Assembly (NCBI GenBank): GCA_037974335.1
Contig: CM075740.1
Span: 13,537,071-13,601,070 of the forward strand
DNA length: 64,000 nt
Source of the DNA: Prionace glauca
Taxonomy: Eukaryota > Chordata > Chondrichthyes > Carcharhiniformes > Carcharhinidae
Reading direction: 5' to 3'
In this document: piece by piece, positions 33,384 through 46,971 of the stretch
Layout: each line of letters starts with the position of its first letter
How positions within the stretch are numbered: position 1 is the first letter of the stretch
Notes under the pieces: generated by a model
The model's input: only the letters and a program-made list of their open reading frames with translations
Database searches by the model: none
What the model was told of the DNA's origin: nothing
Translations under genes and position numbers: made by a program

Positions 33384-34311
33384 ATCGCCCACTCTTTGAA
33401 GTTTTTTTATCGTTTAATTTTATAGTTTGAAACTGATGTGTTCGTGGCACGAGTAGGCGTACATTAACACCGCAATAAAATTATTGTCAAATCCCCAAGT
33501 CGCTACACGCTGGCATCTGTTTGGGTACACTAAGGGAGAATTCGCAATGGTAAGCACTGTGCCAAAATGCCAAAGGCAAGAAGTAACTAAAACCCCCCAG
33601 AATATTCGGGAAACAAATCAGCTGGCCTGGAGGCACCTGTGGAGACAGATACAAAGTGAAAATTGCGTCTCCAAAGGTGTCAGATGAAAATATGAGCAAT
33701 GAGTTTTGTTGATCTGAATTTCACTGGAAGAGCACAGGAAACTGAGCCAATTCTAACTTCAGGATGATGATCTGATAGATTAATGAAACCGATGCCTGCA
33801 TGAAATGCTAATCGAGCTCTGGAGCGCGATTATTTGGATATCTCTTTCAATAATTGTAGTGCGGACAGGATGAAGCACTTGACTAATTCTCAATAGGTCA
33901 CTTAAGAGCCTCAATAGGCTCAAAGGGGCCCTCGCCGCGCAACGAATTTATTCTTCCCAGTAGTTGGAGGAGATTTCTGATCATCACAAGAGAAATGTTC
34001 AGTGAGGCGATGGTGAGATAGAGCTACAGGCGTTCAGAGTGCATAAAAAGCCTGATGTGCTTTCAGATGACGCCGATAAGGGGGAACATGTGGATGGGAA
34101 AAAGAATGTGGCCAGGGACATATTGTTGAGTTGCTTGCATGGGAGCAGGAAGTGAAGCCATTGCAGACAAATCTGTGGATATTATCTGACAAATAATAAT
34201 GGAACCAGATCATGAGAACAGATCCAAGCAACTGATTAAAGATGGAGAATTGTTGGATCGTGTGTGGGATCGTGTCAAAGACCGACGCCAATGCAAAAAG
34301 AACAAGCAGTA

Positions 34312-34593
34312 GGGCGTCACGGTTGTTAGGACTTCTGCCTCACAGCGCCAAAAACCCGGTTTCGATGCCCGGCTTGGGTCACAGTCTGCACGTTCTTCCC
34401 GTATCTGTGTGGGTGCTCCGCTGCCTCCCATAGTCCGAAGGATGGGTTGATTAGGTGCTTTGGCGATGCTAAATTGTACCCGTCCAGGTGCCGGGGTGTG
34501 GGGACTCGGAAATGCTCACAGTAACTTCATTACAGTAATTGCAGTTTGGATTACAACCGATAGCTGTAAGCCTACTTGTGACAATAATAAAGA
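34312..34593 (+). mobile_element. tRNA-derived SINE, unit 2
   Basis: Copy of 16064-16345, almost identical; absent from unit 3. Confidence 0.8.
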
Positions 34594-34867
34594 AACTGCA
34601 AAAAAAACCTTTAAAACTGAGAAAAACAGTCAGTTTGCTATCGGTGCAATTGAATAGAATGTAACTTTGATAAGGGACATATCAGTATTGTGGCAGAAGC
34701 AGAAACGCGATTGTGGGGATTCAATGCTGGAATTGTTGGAACATGATTATGGATTTGGGGTTGGTAATATCTTCAAGTAGTTTAGAGAGGAAATGTTAAC
34801 TGAAAATTTGTAGTATCTCACAAGCAAAGAGGATCGAGGCTTGTTTCAAGGAGAAGTTTTATTGTAA

Positions 34868-35793
34868 TCGGTCTGATGACACCAAGATTGGGGGAAAGGC
34901 AAATTGTGAGGAGGGTGTGGAGAGTCTGCAGAAGGATCTAGATAGGCTGGCGAATGGGCCAGGAAATGGCAAATGGAATTTAATGTTGGCAAGTGTGAGG
35001 TGGTCCACTTTGGTAGGAGGAATGGTAGGAAGGACTATTACTTACGTGGCGAAAAACTGCAGCAGGCGACGGTGCAGAGGGACCTCGGGGTCCTTGTGCA
35101 TGAGTCGCAAAAACCCAGCTTGCAGGTGCAGCAGGTGGTCAGGAAGGCGAATGGGATGCTGGCCTTCATAGCGAGGGGGATTGAATATAAAAGTAGCGAG
35201 GTCTTGCTGCAGCTGTATAGGGCACTGATGAGGCCGCAGCTGAAGTACTGTGTGCAGTTTTGGGCGCCGCACCTGCGCAAGGATATTTTGGCCCTGGAGG
35301 GAGTGCAGAGGATGTTTACTAGGCTGATACCGGAGTTGAGGGGATTGAGCTATGAGGAGAGGCTGAATAAACTAGGCTTGTACTCGTTAGAGTTTAGAAG
35401 AAAGAGGGGAGATCTCATTGAGACGTATAAGATGATGAATGGGATGGATAGGATAGAGGTGGAGAGACTCTTCCCGCTCAAAAAAGACAGTAGGACTAGG
35501 GGGCACAGCCCCAAGGTAAAGGGGAGGCGGTTTAGAACAGAGTTGAGGAGGAACTTCTTCACTCAAAGGGTGGTGAATCTCTGGAATTCTCTGCCCGTTG
35601 AAGTGTTGGAGGCTGCCTCGCTAAATATTTTTAAGAAACGGGTTGATGGGTTTTTGATAAGAGAGGGGATTAAGGGTTCTGGGGAGAGGGCGGGAAGGTG
35701 GAGCTGAGTCACGACAGATCAGCCATGATCTTATTGAATGGCGGGGCAGGCTCGAAGGGCCAGATGGCCTACTCCTGCTCCTATTTCTTCTGT
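34868..35793 (+). mobile_element. CR1-type LINE 3' fragment with open C-terminal frame, unit 2
   Basis: Copy of 16620-17545 with only a few substitutions (Val to Met at LYRAL(V/M)RPQ; Arg to Met at GVQR(R/M)FTR). The frame is 34973-35707. Absent from unit 3. Confidence 0.9.
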
Positions 35794-36084
35794 AAGAACA
35801 GTATCTGAGGAGAGATAGCGGTTAGTGACATCAATGAAAGTGGGGACAAAAAAACAACAAAATTCGATGGTCAGTAATTTAGTGGAAACATGGTCAACAT
35901 GGGTCTAATGTATAAAATGAGTTATGACCGAAATGAGGGGATATCTGAGAAAAACATCCGAGTCAACTATGATGCATGTGAAGCAGTGTTTCTTCATTTC
36001 ATTCCGAAATAACTTCCCTCGATCAAAAGTGTATTCCCTATTTTTTCAGGATTGTATTATTGGAGCAAAAAGAAAATAAAATTG

Positions 36085-36683
36085 CCTCATAGGAACAGTC
36101 CTTCGGCCCTCCAAGCCTGCACCGACCATGCTACTCGACTTATCTAAAACCCCCTACCCTCCAGGGACATTATCCCTCTAATCCCGTTCTATCCATGTGT
36201 TTGACAAGACGCTTCGTAAAAGTTACTATTGTATCTGCTTCCCTTACATCCCGGAACAACGAGTTCCAGGCACCCATCACCCTTTGTGTGAAAATTCTGC
36301 CTCGTACATCTCCTTTAAACATAGCCGGTCGAATTTTAAACATGTGTCCTCTAGTAATTGACTCTTCCACCCTGGGAAAAGGCATCTGATGATCCGCGCT
36401 GTCCACGCCCCTCGTACTCTTCTATCAGGTCATCCCTCAACCTCCGTCTTTCCAGTGAGAACAAACCAAGTTTCGCAAAGCTGTCCTCACAGCTCATGCG
36501 CTCCATACCAGGCAACATCCTGGGAAATTTTTTGTACCCTCTCCAAAGACTCCATGTCGTTCTGGTAGTGTGGCGACCAGAATTGAACACGATATTTCAA
36601 GTGTGGCCTAACTAAGGTTCTATAAATCCGCAACGTGACTTGCCCATTTTTAAACCCAATGCGGGTTAGTTCCATTGGCCATG
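36085..36683 (-). mobile_element. Antisense CR1-type LINE 3' end across the unit 2/3 junction
   Basis: Nearly identical to 17797-18395, so it was duplicated with the unit and is not a separate insertion. Confidence 0.8.
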
Positions 36684-36686
36684 CTT

Positions 36687-36842
36687 AAAATAGCCTCTTT
36701 GTGTCCTGGGATGGGTAGGTTAGAGAGACTAGTGGGTAAAATATGTAGGGATATAGGGGTGGGGCCTGGGTGGGATTGCGGTTGGTGCAGACTGGATGGA
36801 CGGAATGGCCTCCTTCTGTGCTGCAGGATTTCCGTGATGTGA
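36687..36842 (+). repeat. Retroposon 3' tail, unit 3
   Basis: Copy of 150-305. Confidence 0.5.
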
Positions 36843-38097
36843 TAAATGATCCCCAGGAATCTATATTGTCTTATTCAGCCAAGCAGAGAACAAATCCTTC
36901 TACTTTCTCCTGCCCACAGCAAATTCCCGACCTATACATTCCAATAAATTATTTATTCGTTCTGTCGCTGCCTCTCTTTTATGCCTTACTGTTTCAGACT
37001 AGCTCACACTTGGAAATCTTTCTCTGTGTTACCGTATCACATCTTTTCCTAAGATTAAAGCCGCCTATTACACCTCCGCATCCTCTCCTCAGCGAAAACA
37101 GCCCAACATATTCATTTCCCTGATAGGTACATAGTCCCAATTCTCGTAAAAATCTGGCAAATATTTTCTCCACTTTCTCATATCCTACAAGATCATTTTT
37201 GAAGTATGTAGACCATAGATGAGTACAATTCTATAAAAGTCTACTAAATCCCCGAATGTTTTCTTTTGCTCTTCTGTAAGTGCACCAGTACCCTTTTTTG
37301 CACTTTTTACCAACTGTGCAACTTCTTTCTGCTTTTAACAATTTATGTCTTGCAAGCCCAAATCTAACTGAAGAAATAAAACAACGATGTATCAAAGGGG
37401 TGTCCTATCGACTTTGTTATTCGTGTGAATAGGAATTATATTAAAAAAACAGACTTGGTCCTGAACTGGTTTGAGTCACTGAAAATGCATTTGGGTGACT
37501 TGTTAGTAAAGCGCCTGCTTCAGTGTAATCATTATAGGCCAATTAAAATAATCGGCGAGCTTACTAAAAAATGACCTGCAGTATCAGAACTTGGAGTGCA
37601 TCTGGTTTATTAAAAAATAGGACAGTGGCAGTGTTTGCCCTGAATTTTTGGAACCAGGAGGTTAAGAACTGTCTGCCCTTTAATTTATTTTTGTAATCTG
37701 TATTCGCAGTTCTGCCCTTTCATCACAATACCAGAATGTAACTCAGTCCATTAAAAAATATTGCAATATTATTTCAATTTAATGTCATCCATCGTCTCCT
37801 TGTTGCGCCTGGATGTCACTGACATTAAATAAAATAGGCAGAATATCACAATGATATAATCTCACTATTTCATTCCTTTTAGAATGTTGCCATTGATTGT
37901 TTTTCAGGGGAAGAGAGATATTAACAGAACATTAGTCGCGATAAGGGTATAATGATTTTATTACTCAGCGGTATCAATGTCATTACACTGAAGCTTTGAT
38001 CCATTCAGAGTGAACACAGTTAAATTGAAATTAAGGGAATAGGCCGATCTGCTACAAACTGTGATGAACTGTTTGAAATGTTCCACTATTTGCCGAC

Positions 38098-38103
38098 TTT
38101 ATT
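38098..38103 (-). promoter_or_regulatory. Polyadenylation signal AATAAA, unit 3
   Basis: Conserved AATAAA just past the C exon stop. Confidence 0.75.
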
Positions 38104-38156
38104 TAGAAATGAAACTTTACTGACGGCAAATTACAAAAACGCTTTCGATGCATGAA

Positions 38157-38479
38157 TCACATACAGCTGGATCTGGAGATGCTTGTTTGAAGCGGGTTTG
38201 CTTGAGTCTCGTGTTTAACCAGACAGGAGTAAAGCTCGTGTGAGTTCCACTCTGAGGCTGACAGAGTCAGATAACTGCTCACACTGAACGTGTTGTCCGC
38301 CTCCTGCTGGATCCGACTGGTCTCAACCCCATTCCCTCTGACGCTGCCATCGACAGTCCATTCAATCTCCGCAGCTCCTGGGTTAAAACCGCTCACCAAA
38401 CACACCAGGGTCGCCATGTTCTTCGCTGTGATTTGATCCGATGAAGGCGGAAGGAGAGACACAGTGGGGCTCCGTGGAC
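38157..38479 (-). CDS. IGLC: Light-chain constant exon, unit 3
   Basis: No difference seen from the unit 2 and unit 4 exons. Acceptor TTTCCAG directly precedes the split serine codon. Confidence 0.95.
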
Positions 38480-41400
38480 CTGGAAAGTAGAGACAAGGAT
38501 CGCACATCCATTAAAAATCAGCATTAATGACTGATTATTATTCCACCTTCTTCAAATTGTTTTTTAAGTCGGTATTATTCTACAGGAATGTATAGATTTT
38601 ATACATTGGAATCTTACTGATGCCAAATGCAAAAAGGCCGGGACTCTGTTTCCAGAACATATACAACCTGAGAAGGCTTTTCTTTTTTCCCTGAAAGGAC
38701 AGGAACATACAAATAAAATCTGATCTAAAGGAAATAGTGGAGTTTGCTTCTGTCACCAGTTACTTCTCTGACGCAAGTCCTACATACTGGACTGATATTT
38801 GGGTTTGTGAACATTCTTCGCCACGGCTTCACACCGTGTCCCGCCCAGACCAACAGTGACGATGTACCGTAAATCTTAACAAATATCTCCCTGTCGCAAT
38901 AGAAATGTTTGGAGACATTTTTTCGGAGTGGAGTGTCACAAACGATTTGTTGCAGCTCAGAGGAAGAGTTTCTAATAAATATTGTAAACAATTCTAATAT
39001 ATAACAACATAACTTAATAACACCCTCAAAAGGCCTGTAATAAATCAAACATGTCCTCATTATCTCACACACCTTGTCGTGAAAGCAGATGGACTGTGAG
39101 ATCTTTCTGTGCTTCGGTAGGGAGCCATGATTCTGACATTGGAAGAATGATTCTACTTCACAAATACTTAATTGTGAGGATGTTCTGAGGCCGTGGTCGG
39201 CGCTAAGTCAATGCAGGTTTGCATTTTCGTTCCTTTGACATTAGTCGATATTCATAAAGCTGAAAGGGCGTTGTATCAGTATCTTGTCTCTTTAAGTAAC
39301 CATTTACCGCTTAAGTTACCATCTATCACAGTCAATGGGGAAACGCTCAGTAAATACGTTAATATATTGTAAGGCTTCGAAGAAAGGGTTCCGATATGAA
39401 TATCCATTTCAAACTAAAAGTATCAGGCTAACCTTTTACAATTCGCCCTGACATTGAGATATTGTGTCGCTACAACAGCAATATGGGTTTTGTCGCTGTC
39501 GGTAAAAAATCGATTGTCTTTGGAGCTAGAAATTCGTCTTATATTTTTGTTGGAATGGAATTTGCATGTTGAAACTGAGTCGGCAGACAAATGCCGCAAG
39601 CCCTTATTTCAAAACTTGTATCTTCTTCCTGCGCCCCCGAGAGTTTCGTTGGATCAACTCAAATGTTTGCACCGATGAGCGAGTGTGAAGACCGAGTTCT
39701 ATTTAGCGGACTTAAGTGAATTATTTTTACAGCGGCATTTTCACCAGATCTGATTTCTTAAAGTAACAACTCAAATATTCAAAAGCATTTTTTCCCTTTT
39801 TGCCTCATGCTGGTCCATTTCACCGTAATATCACCCAGTAAGCAAATGACTTGAAGAAGCAAGTAATAAAAAAGGGAAAGTAAGATTGAGAAGGGAAGAG
39901 ACCCTGACCACAGCTTTCCAATCGGGCCCGGAGCAGGTTTGACTCTCCGAGGCAGGAAGAGAGATGAAATTGTCAAAGGGCGAAAGGTGGGTGGCATAAT
40001 TATAGACCAGTGAACCTAACCTCACTGAAGGGAGAACCAATGGAATAAACGCGGCATAATCAAATATAGCGATCACGGCTTTGCTGCCGGGAAATCTCAC
40101 CCCAAAGCGTTAATTGGTATTTTTGCGCAGGTAGCATGAAGCGGTGAATTACGGCAATATTTTTGGTATAGTCTGCATGGATTTTAGCAAGGCTCTTGTT
40201 AACTTCACACATAGAATGAACAGATTGAATCCGAAATTGGCTCAGAGGCAGGGAACAAAGGGTCCGTATATCAATGAGTGCCTGTATGATTGTTGTTCGA
40301 TGACACAAATTTGGCAGTGTGGTTGCGAACAAGAAAGCTGGATAATGCAGGAAGACAATGGACTGGTTAGGTTAGTGCACCGGCGACAAATGGAATTAAT
40401 TGCCAAAAAGTGTGAGGAACCGCACTTCAGGAAGACCAACAAGACAAGCGAGTACACTGTACAGATGGGAAAATGCCGAGAAATGTAGAGAAAATTAGTG
40501 AACCAAAAACGCAGGTCCACAGATTCTGAAGGCGGCTGAGCAACTGGATATGGTACCAAAGAAGGCATAGGAGGCATTTACATTTATAAGCTGAGGTAGA
40601 GATTGTTAGAGCTTTGAGGTTATGCTGAAACTGCTGGAAAGATGCATAGGAAAAATGTAATTGTACGAGAACGAGTACAGGAAGATCTAGAGGGATGTCG
40701 GCTGGAATGAAATATTTAGTTATAAGTAAGTATGGAATTGTCCCATTTCTTCGGAGCAGACGAGGCTGAAAGTAAATCCATTTGAAGGCATTATATTCTG
40801 AGGTGTCGGGGCAGAATAGATCGGAAAACATTATTGCCAATGGTTGAGGAGTCGATAAGAACAGGACTTGGATTTGTCGGTAGAAGTAGAAGATTTAGTG
40901 GAGATTGGAAGGGAATAGTTTCACCCAGAGGGTTTAGGGGATGTGGAACCCACTGCCGGAGAGGCTGTTATTGGCAAATTAATGGTCACTTAAACGAACA
41001 TAGAATGTGTAATTTAAAGGCTAATGAATAAATGTTAGATTGTTCCTTGTGAACCAGTGCAGACACGATTGCCCAAGGAAACTGCAACAATTTTGCAAAG
41101 ATATACCATTCTATGATTCTGCGAATATATTATATTGCTTTTCTCCCTCATTGACGCACAGGGCTACAGTGTGGATATCTATAAGGTACACTGCCGGAAC
41201 TCCGACAACAGCTTCCAAACCAGCCATGTCTTCCACTGGACCAACACACGGGCACCAGAAGCACGGCTACAACACCAGATGGTAAATCCCCAACAAGCCA
41301 CACAGCATACCAAAGTAGAACTGTACCGCCTTTCCTTCACTGTCGCCTGACCAAAATCTCTTAACTCTCTTCCTAACAGCTCTGCGGGGTACCTATGACA

Positions 41401-43120
41401 CATGGACGACATCGGTTTGAAAATGCAGCTCACCATCACTGTATCCGTCGATGTTAGGCGGGGGAGATGGGGGCGAGGAAATGAATGTTACCTTTCTGAT
41501 CACATCCCATGAATCAATATTGGCAGTAATCTCCATCTTTTGTTCTATTACTCCGAACTGACACTCACAGAATCAACAACAATCTGAACGAGTCCACAAC
41601 AATACTCAAAAACCTAACCACCTTATTCCGTGACATTCCAAAACAACAGATTGGATGGGAAGAAAATGAACCGTAATTTCCGAAGAAAGCAAATATTCCG
41701 CACATCATTGATGTTTGTTACTATGTGGTCCAGTAACAATCAGGGTCGATTATTATTGGCGGAATTCCGGCAACAATATGGTTATTTTGCACACCCCAGA
41801 TTAATGCAAAATATTAGGCTGAGAATCTTGTACTGAACGGTTTTCAGTGAGTTTAGGGACCAGGGGGAGGGAGTCGCAACCAGTCACCACACGATCATTC
41901 CGCAGACATAATGCAATCTTGCTTTAAATGGAATGAAGCAGCCTGATGTGAACGCTTTGAATGCAATTCTGACCCTTTAAACCAGACTACAGGGGCAGCG
42001 TATGAAAGAACCTGAACCATTGTGTCCCTTCATACAATCATGGAATTATAGACCACAGTAAGTGGCCGATTGTAGCTTGTACAAACTTCCCCATTTGGCA
42101 CATTTGCATGCCTGTTTTTTCACTTTTGAAATGTTTATTGTCTTGCTAATTATAGTTCTGCTCGCAGTGTTCATACAGCTGGGGCACTCCACTCCTAACA
42201 CTGGCTAAGCAAAGGGAAACATTCCATCTTTCCAGCAATCGCATTCTCAATCATCTCCTCGAACTGCCGGCTGGATCAGATGGTTCAAAATTCTGCCCAG
42301 TCCCAGCAGATCAGACCGGAAGCTTCCAGTGAAATGAGTTTCACTCGTAACTGAAATGTCCCTTTACCCTATCACATAACAGCACACACTCCAGACAATC
42401 GCCTGAGTTCTGAGCCCTGCTATCACTGAAATATCATTTCCTGCTGAATCAAAGATAACAATATTTTAGCAGCAATCATTTTGATTTGCACGAATTCAGT
42501 CCACCTATCCGACCGTTTCCAAGTACATTTTTTTATTTAGCAAGCGTCACAAATGTTAGAGGAGAGTTAAGTGATTTACTTACTGCCCAGATTCAACTTC
42601 GTTCCACTCCCGAAAATGAATCTATATGGACTGCTGAGCCGAGCACCACAGTAATAATCTGCAGTGTCCTCCGATTGCACGTTGGTGATGGTTAAATGCA
42701 TCTTCTTTCTTGATGAGTCCACAGACCCGGCGAATCGATTCGGAATACCCGAAGCCATACCAGAGTACTCGGACCAAACAAGCACAGGGGCGCTGTCGGG
42801 TTTCTGCCAGTACCAGCTCGGGTAGTTGCTGCCAATGGTGCCTCCGGACATGGTGCAAGTGATAGTGACGGTCTTTCCCGGTGAGGACGAAATGGATCCT
42901 GGTTGGGTCAGGACAGGATCCGCAATTGTACCTGGTGAAATGCAAAGTATTGTCAGTCACACACTGTGAAATGTTGAATATAGCTCAAAATTCAGGTTCG
43001 TTAAAACACGAGCTCAAAAGCAGATAATGTGAATAAAATGAGCGTTACATCAGGCCGACGCCCGTACTTACTGTGGAAACAGAGTATCAGTGCGGCGAGA
43101 ACTCCAATCGATTGTGTCAT
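38157..43120 (-). CDS. IGL: Immunoglobulin lambda-like light chain gene, germline-joined, unit 3
   Basis: Exons 43072-43120, 42584-42931 and 38157-38479; 239 residues, all splice sites intact. The V-C intron is the shortest (4,104 bp) because it carries the 203-bp deletion shared with unit 2 but not unit 2's LINE insertion. The V-J exon mixes features of unit 1 (CDR1 proline, J lysine), unit 2 (CDR2 methionine) and unit 4 (CDR1 glycine). Confidence 0.93.
40163..41010 (+). mobile_element. Decayed CR1-type LINE fragment in the V-C intron, unit 3
   Basis: Copy of 3845-4690 that pairs with unit 1 in its distal part (keeps GTTTAGGG near 40932). Confidence 0.75.
41155..41440 (+). repeat. Non-LTR 3' tail in the V-C intron, unit 3
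   Basis: Copy of 4835-5125; the end reads GCAGCTCACCATCACTGTAT as in unit 1. Confidence 0.5.
42584..42931 (-). CDS. IGLV: Germline-fused V-J exon, unit 3
   Basis: CDR1 TIGSNYPS, CDR2 EYSGMAS, CDR3 GARLSSPYRF, J FGSGTKLNL. Framework 3 reads SSRKKMH where the others have SSRTKMH. Open throughout. Confidence 0.95.
43072..43120 (-). CDS. IGLV: Leader exon, unit 3
   Basis: MTQSIGVLAALILCFH followed by donor GTAAGT at 43071-43066. Same length and phase as the other leaders. Confidence 0.92.
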
Positions 43121-43196
43121 GGTGAAGGTTTGGGGAGAGGAAGAAGGAAAATAAATCCTGACACGAACGCGCTTCTGAGTCCATTCCAACCTCTCC

Positions 43197-43262
43197 TTAA
43201 AAAGACTCAAACACCGCAAGGCGAATGAATATTAATAACGTATGCAAATTTCCTGTCACGTG
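43197..43262 (-). promoter_or_regulatory. Ig light-chain promoter, unit 3
   Basis: CACGTG at 43262-43257, octamer at 43249-43242, TATA-like CTTTTTAA at 43204-43197. The base just upstream of the E-box differs from other units but the core elements are intact. Confidence 0.85.
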
Positions 43263-43628
43263 ATATTAGGCCGAAGATCTCCATTTGGGTATTGTCTGAT
43301 ATTTGCATAATGAGCACGTCAGCCATTTTGGAAAAGAAGAAATATAAATCTCCCAAGGCACAGAATAGCATGTAAAATGCCTCAATACCCAACCCCCACC
43401 CTCCCCAAAAAAAAAACAAACGGTGCAGTGAAACATAAAACAGATTAAATGGATCGTGGCTTGATGTCCGGAAGCCTGCAGATTACAACAAATAAATGTT
43501 GCGGGCAGTAAGCTGTTTAATAGGCGTAACGTCCTTGGCGAATAAATGTGAGACGAAAAGTGTGAGTGGCGATTTCATGTGCACACAGAGAGGCGTAAGG
43601 CCGCATTTCTTGGTGGCTTTTCGCGATT

Positions 43629-43798
43629 GATGAATAGAAAGATAGATAGGCAGACAGATAGATAGATTGACAGATAGACAAATAGATAGATAGATCGACA
43701 GATAGATAGATAGATGAATGGATGGATAGATAGACAGGCAGATAGATAGACAGACAGAGGAATAGAGATAACTCGTCAGATAGATACATAGACAGATG
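43629..43798. repeat. GATA/GACA microsatellite, unit 3
   Basis: About 170 bp; has lost several GACA repeats. Confidence 0.95.
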
Positions 43799-44342
43799 GC
43801 TATGCGAAGTGAGTGAATGAAAGACAAGTCCCGAAGAACATTTCATTACCTACCGAGAATGTGATTAAATGCCAAGACTGCCCACTCAGCTTTATTCAAG
43901 TGTTGGAAACCCACGGCATCCACAGTGAGTTAAGCCTTGGCAAGTTGAAATGCCCGAGGAAGCAGAGCTTTCGCATGACTTTCATTGTTTCATTTGCTGT
44001 CATAGGAAACAATGAGTTTGAGAATGTCAATGCATTTGCCGACATCGGACTGAGCTGAAAATAGCCGTTTTTTAAAATCAGATTTCTGATGACAGGTGAC
44101 CCTCCCCCAACACAACCCTCTCCTCCCGCCGCACGACAGTATTGCAGAAGCCATCGTACAATGTTCTATTGCTCCCTCATTTGAAAAATTAAAGGTTCTG
44201 TAAAGGAGCGATAGAACTGGAATTTCTGTCTTGGTCTTACTCCAGTTTTCGACATATTTTCTACCTTTTTGTCAGGGATTGTTAAATCATTTTCCGCTAG
44301 CCCTTGATCCAGTTGTCTCCAGATCATTAAGAGTCGGAACAT

Positions 44343-44775
44343 ATTTACCCACCACCAGCCCTCTTCTGTTCCTGTTGCTGTTCACAGGTTATTTCAAATG
44401 TTTGCCTTCTGGTGATCAAACTTCCCGACATTTGAAGCAGCTCCTACTTTCTTTATCCAACATCTTTAAGAACATCTTTATCAAATCTACTGTGCGGCTG
44501 CATGGAGAACAACTCCACGTTTCTAGTCCTTACATCTAACTGAGGACTTTTATCGCTGGAAACATGCTAATACACCTTTCTGCACACTCTCCAAAGCTCT
44601 GAAATACTTAGGAAGAATATTGTCAAGAACTGGACGAATACTCCAGCTGGGGTCTAACAAAGATAAAAGGGTTAACATATTTGCTTGCATTTGGACTCGG
44701 TTGTTGGAATTTTACTGAATCCCGTGTGGACAGAATGAAGGGTGGGGAAGGAATATTAAAATTTTACCATTAGTG
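44343..44775 (-). mobile_element. Decayed antisense LINE 3' region, unit 3
   Basis: Copy of 8300-8720, nearest to the unit 2 copy. Confidence 0.6.
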
Positions 44776-45629
44776 GGAACATTTCCAAACGGCGGTCAGG
44801 GAGAGGGATCAGGAACAGATAGTTAAAGTGGTTAGGCTGAAAGTTATCGCAGGGTATTCACTGAAAGGATATGTCTCAGGTCCACGTCATGCAGTGCAGT
44901 CAGTACCCAGGGAGTGAGAGGTTTAAGGCCTTGCCTGTGGCTGGAATGTACAGAGTTGACATCTGCATTGTGGAGAGAGGGAGACGGGCAGACAGTAGTT
45001 CGGTTTAATGCAAGAAGACAGCAGGAGCAAGAGAAGTGCCACCCTCATGGCGTGTGAGTCGAATCGGAAAATGATTGGCATCGGGCCAGGAATGCAGGTT
45101 AAAGGTGACTGAAGACGGTAGGCAACTGAAATAACAGACAGAAAGCGGGCCGACTTCATGGAGATGTTAAAGTCCCAATATCTCCAATGTTTGCGTCCGA
45201 CTGGAAGCAAAAGAGTAAAAGTTTGCGATTAGGGCAGAGCTAAAGATTGGGAAGAATGTAAAAACCGACAAAGATTGACAAATAAAGTAATGACAAAGGA
45301 GAACTAAGAGTATGAGAGAATGTTAGCTGGATATATTAAAAGAATGTAAAAATGTCTACATGCTTTTAAAAAGGAAAATGCTCACTAAAATAAGTGTGGT
45401 TACTCTGGAAAAGGAACGTGGAAAATTCATTATACGAAATGAGGAAATGGCAGAAGAATTGATTTTCTCTGCCTTGCTGTAGAATACGGAAATAATGTCC
45501 CAGAAATACTTGCAGGTGAAGAGGGAGAAGGGAGTGAGGAACATAAAGGAATTACAACCACCAGGTCAATGCTACTGAGAAAGCGGTCAGAACTAAAGGC
45601 TGTCAAGTCATTCGGCCATGATAGAGCTG

Positions 45630-45720
45630 GGTAAGATACCCTTCGGGAGAGTGGATCCAGACGCGAAGGGCCGATTGGCCTCCTTCTGCATTGTAGTGAT
45701 TTTATAAATCTATGAGGTCG
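45630..45720 (+). repeat. Retroposon 3' tail, unit 3
   Basis: Copy of 9585-9675. Confidence 0.5.
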
Positions 45721-45775
45721 GGAAATAGCAGATCGATCTCTTCTATTCAAGAAAAGAAAGAAACTGAGAACATGT

Positions 45776-46967
45776 AACTACAAGCCAATTAGCCTAACAT
45801 GTGTTAAAAGTTAAATGCTCAAACCTAATATGAGAAGGTTATCGCGTGGCACTTGCAATTATGTAGAGCCAACATGGTTTTGTACAAATCAAGACATACT
45901 GTACTAATTTCATATCGTTACTGGAACAGCTTATTAGTGACGTGAATAAAAGGGAACCTGTAGACTCGGATTTCCAAAACTGATTTAGTAAGAAACAGTT
46001 TCAAAGATACATTGTGAAATGCCAAATACTCATCAGGAATCGAGGACTGGTTGCCTTACAGAAACAGAGAAGTGGGGTAACTGAGCCATTTTTTTATGGA
46101 GGGGGGGCGGTGGGGGAGAAGGGGAAAAATGTAGCTGGCGGTGTATCACAGGATTACATCTGGGGCCTCAACTATTATCAATTTATACAAAAGGCATGGA
46201 TGATGGGAGGGATTGATTGCAACTTTTTCTCACGACTATAATACAGGAGAAGAAGTAAATTGTGAAGTTAGCATAGATGGTATACAAAAGGATTACGATA
46301 GGCTACGTGAGTGGTAAAAAGAAACAGCTGGAGTATATTGTGGTGAAAAAGAATTGGTCCACTTTGGCAGGAAGAATGGAAAGGAGCAAATTATTCACAC
46401 GGAGATGAGAGTGCAAAGATCTGCAGCACTGGGGGATATGGGTGCCCCGGAACGTGATTCACAAAACTTGAGCATGAAGCTGTAAGTGATTAGGAAATCA
46501 AATGCAGTGTTGTCACCTATTGCAAATGGGATGGAATATCAATGTAGGGAAGATTCGCTACAAATTTGTCGTGCTTTGTTGCGAGCACATCTAAAGTACT
46601 TTCCTGTTGGCCCGGGTACCTCAGAATGGATACAATAGCACCAGCAACATTCGGCGAAACGGGCCCCTATCAGGTGAAAGGGGTATCATATAGGGAACGG
46701 TTGGAGAGTTCGGTCTTGTACCCATTAGAGTTTCGAAGAATTCGAGGCGATCCTACTGAAACATCTACTATCCTGAGGGGAGTTGAGATGGTGAATGCTG
46801 AAGAAGTGCCTCCCCTCCAAGGAGACTAGAAGGATGGGGCACGAATTAAAATAAGAAGTTTTCCAATTGAGATGCAGATAAAGAGAAGTTCATTTTCCGT
46901 GGGAGACATTAGCCTGTGGAGCTCTCTTTACCAGGAATATCCCATCGTGAATGGTAATGGATAATTA
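45776..46967 (+). mobile_element. Decayed CR1-type LINE ORF2 fragment, unit 3
   Basis: Copy of 9731-10920. Confidence 0.8.
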
Positions 46968-46971
46968 AACA

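Larger units (their letters stand above)
18250..36537. repeat. Light-chain cluster unit 2 of the tandem array
   Basis: Length 18,288 bp, collinear with unit 1. Relative to unit 1 it lacks about 203 bp (junction near 20459) and 253 bp (junction 26390/26391), and it gains a 475-bp LINE insertion at 23394-23868. Its last 4 kb is almost identical to the end of unit 1, including the SINE and CR1 fragments. Confidence 0.95.
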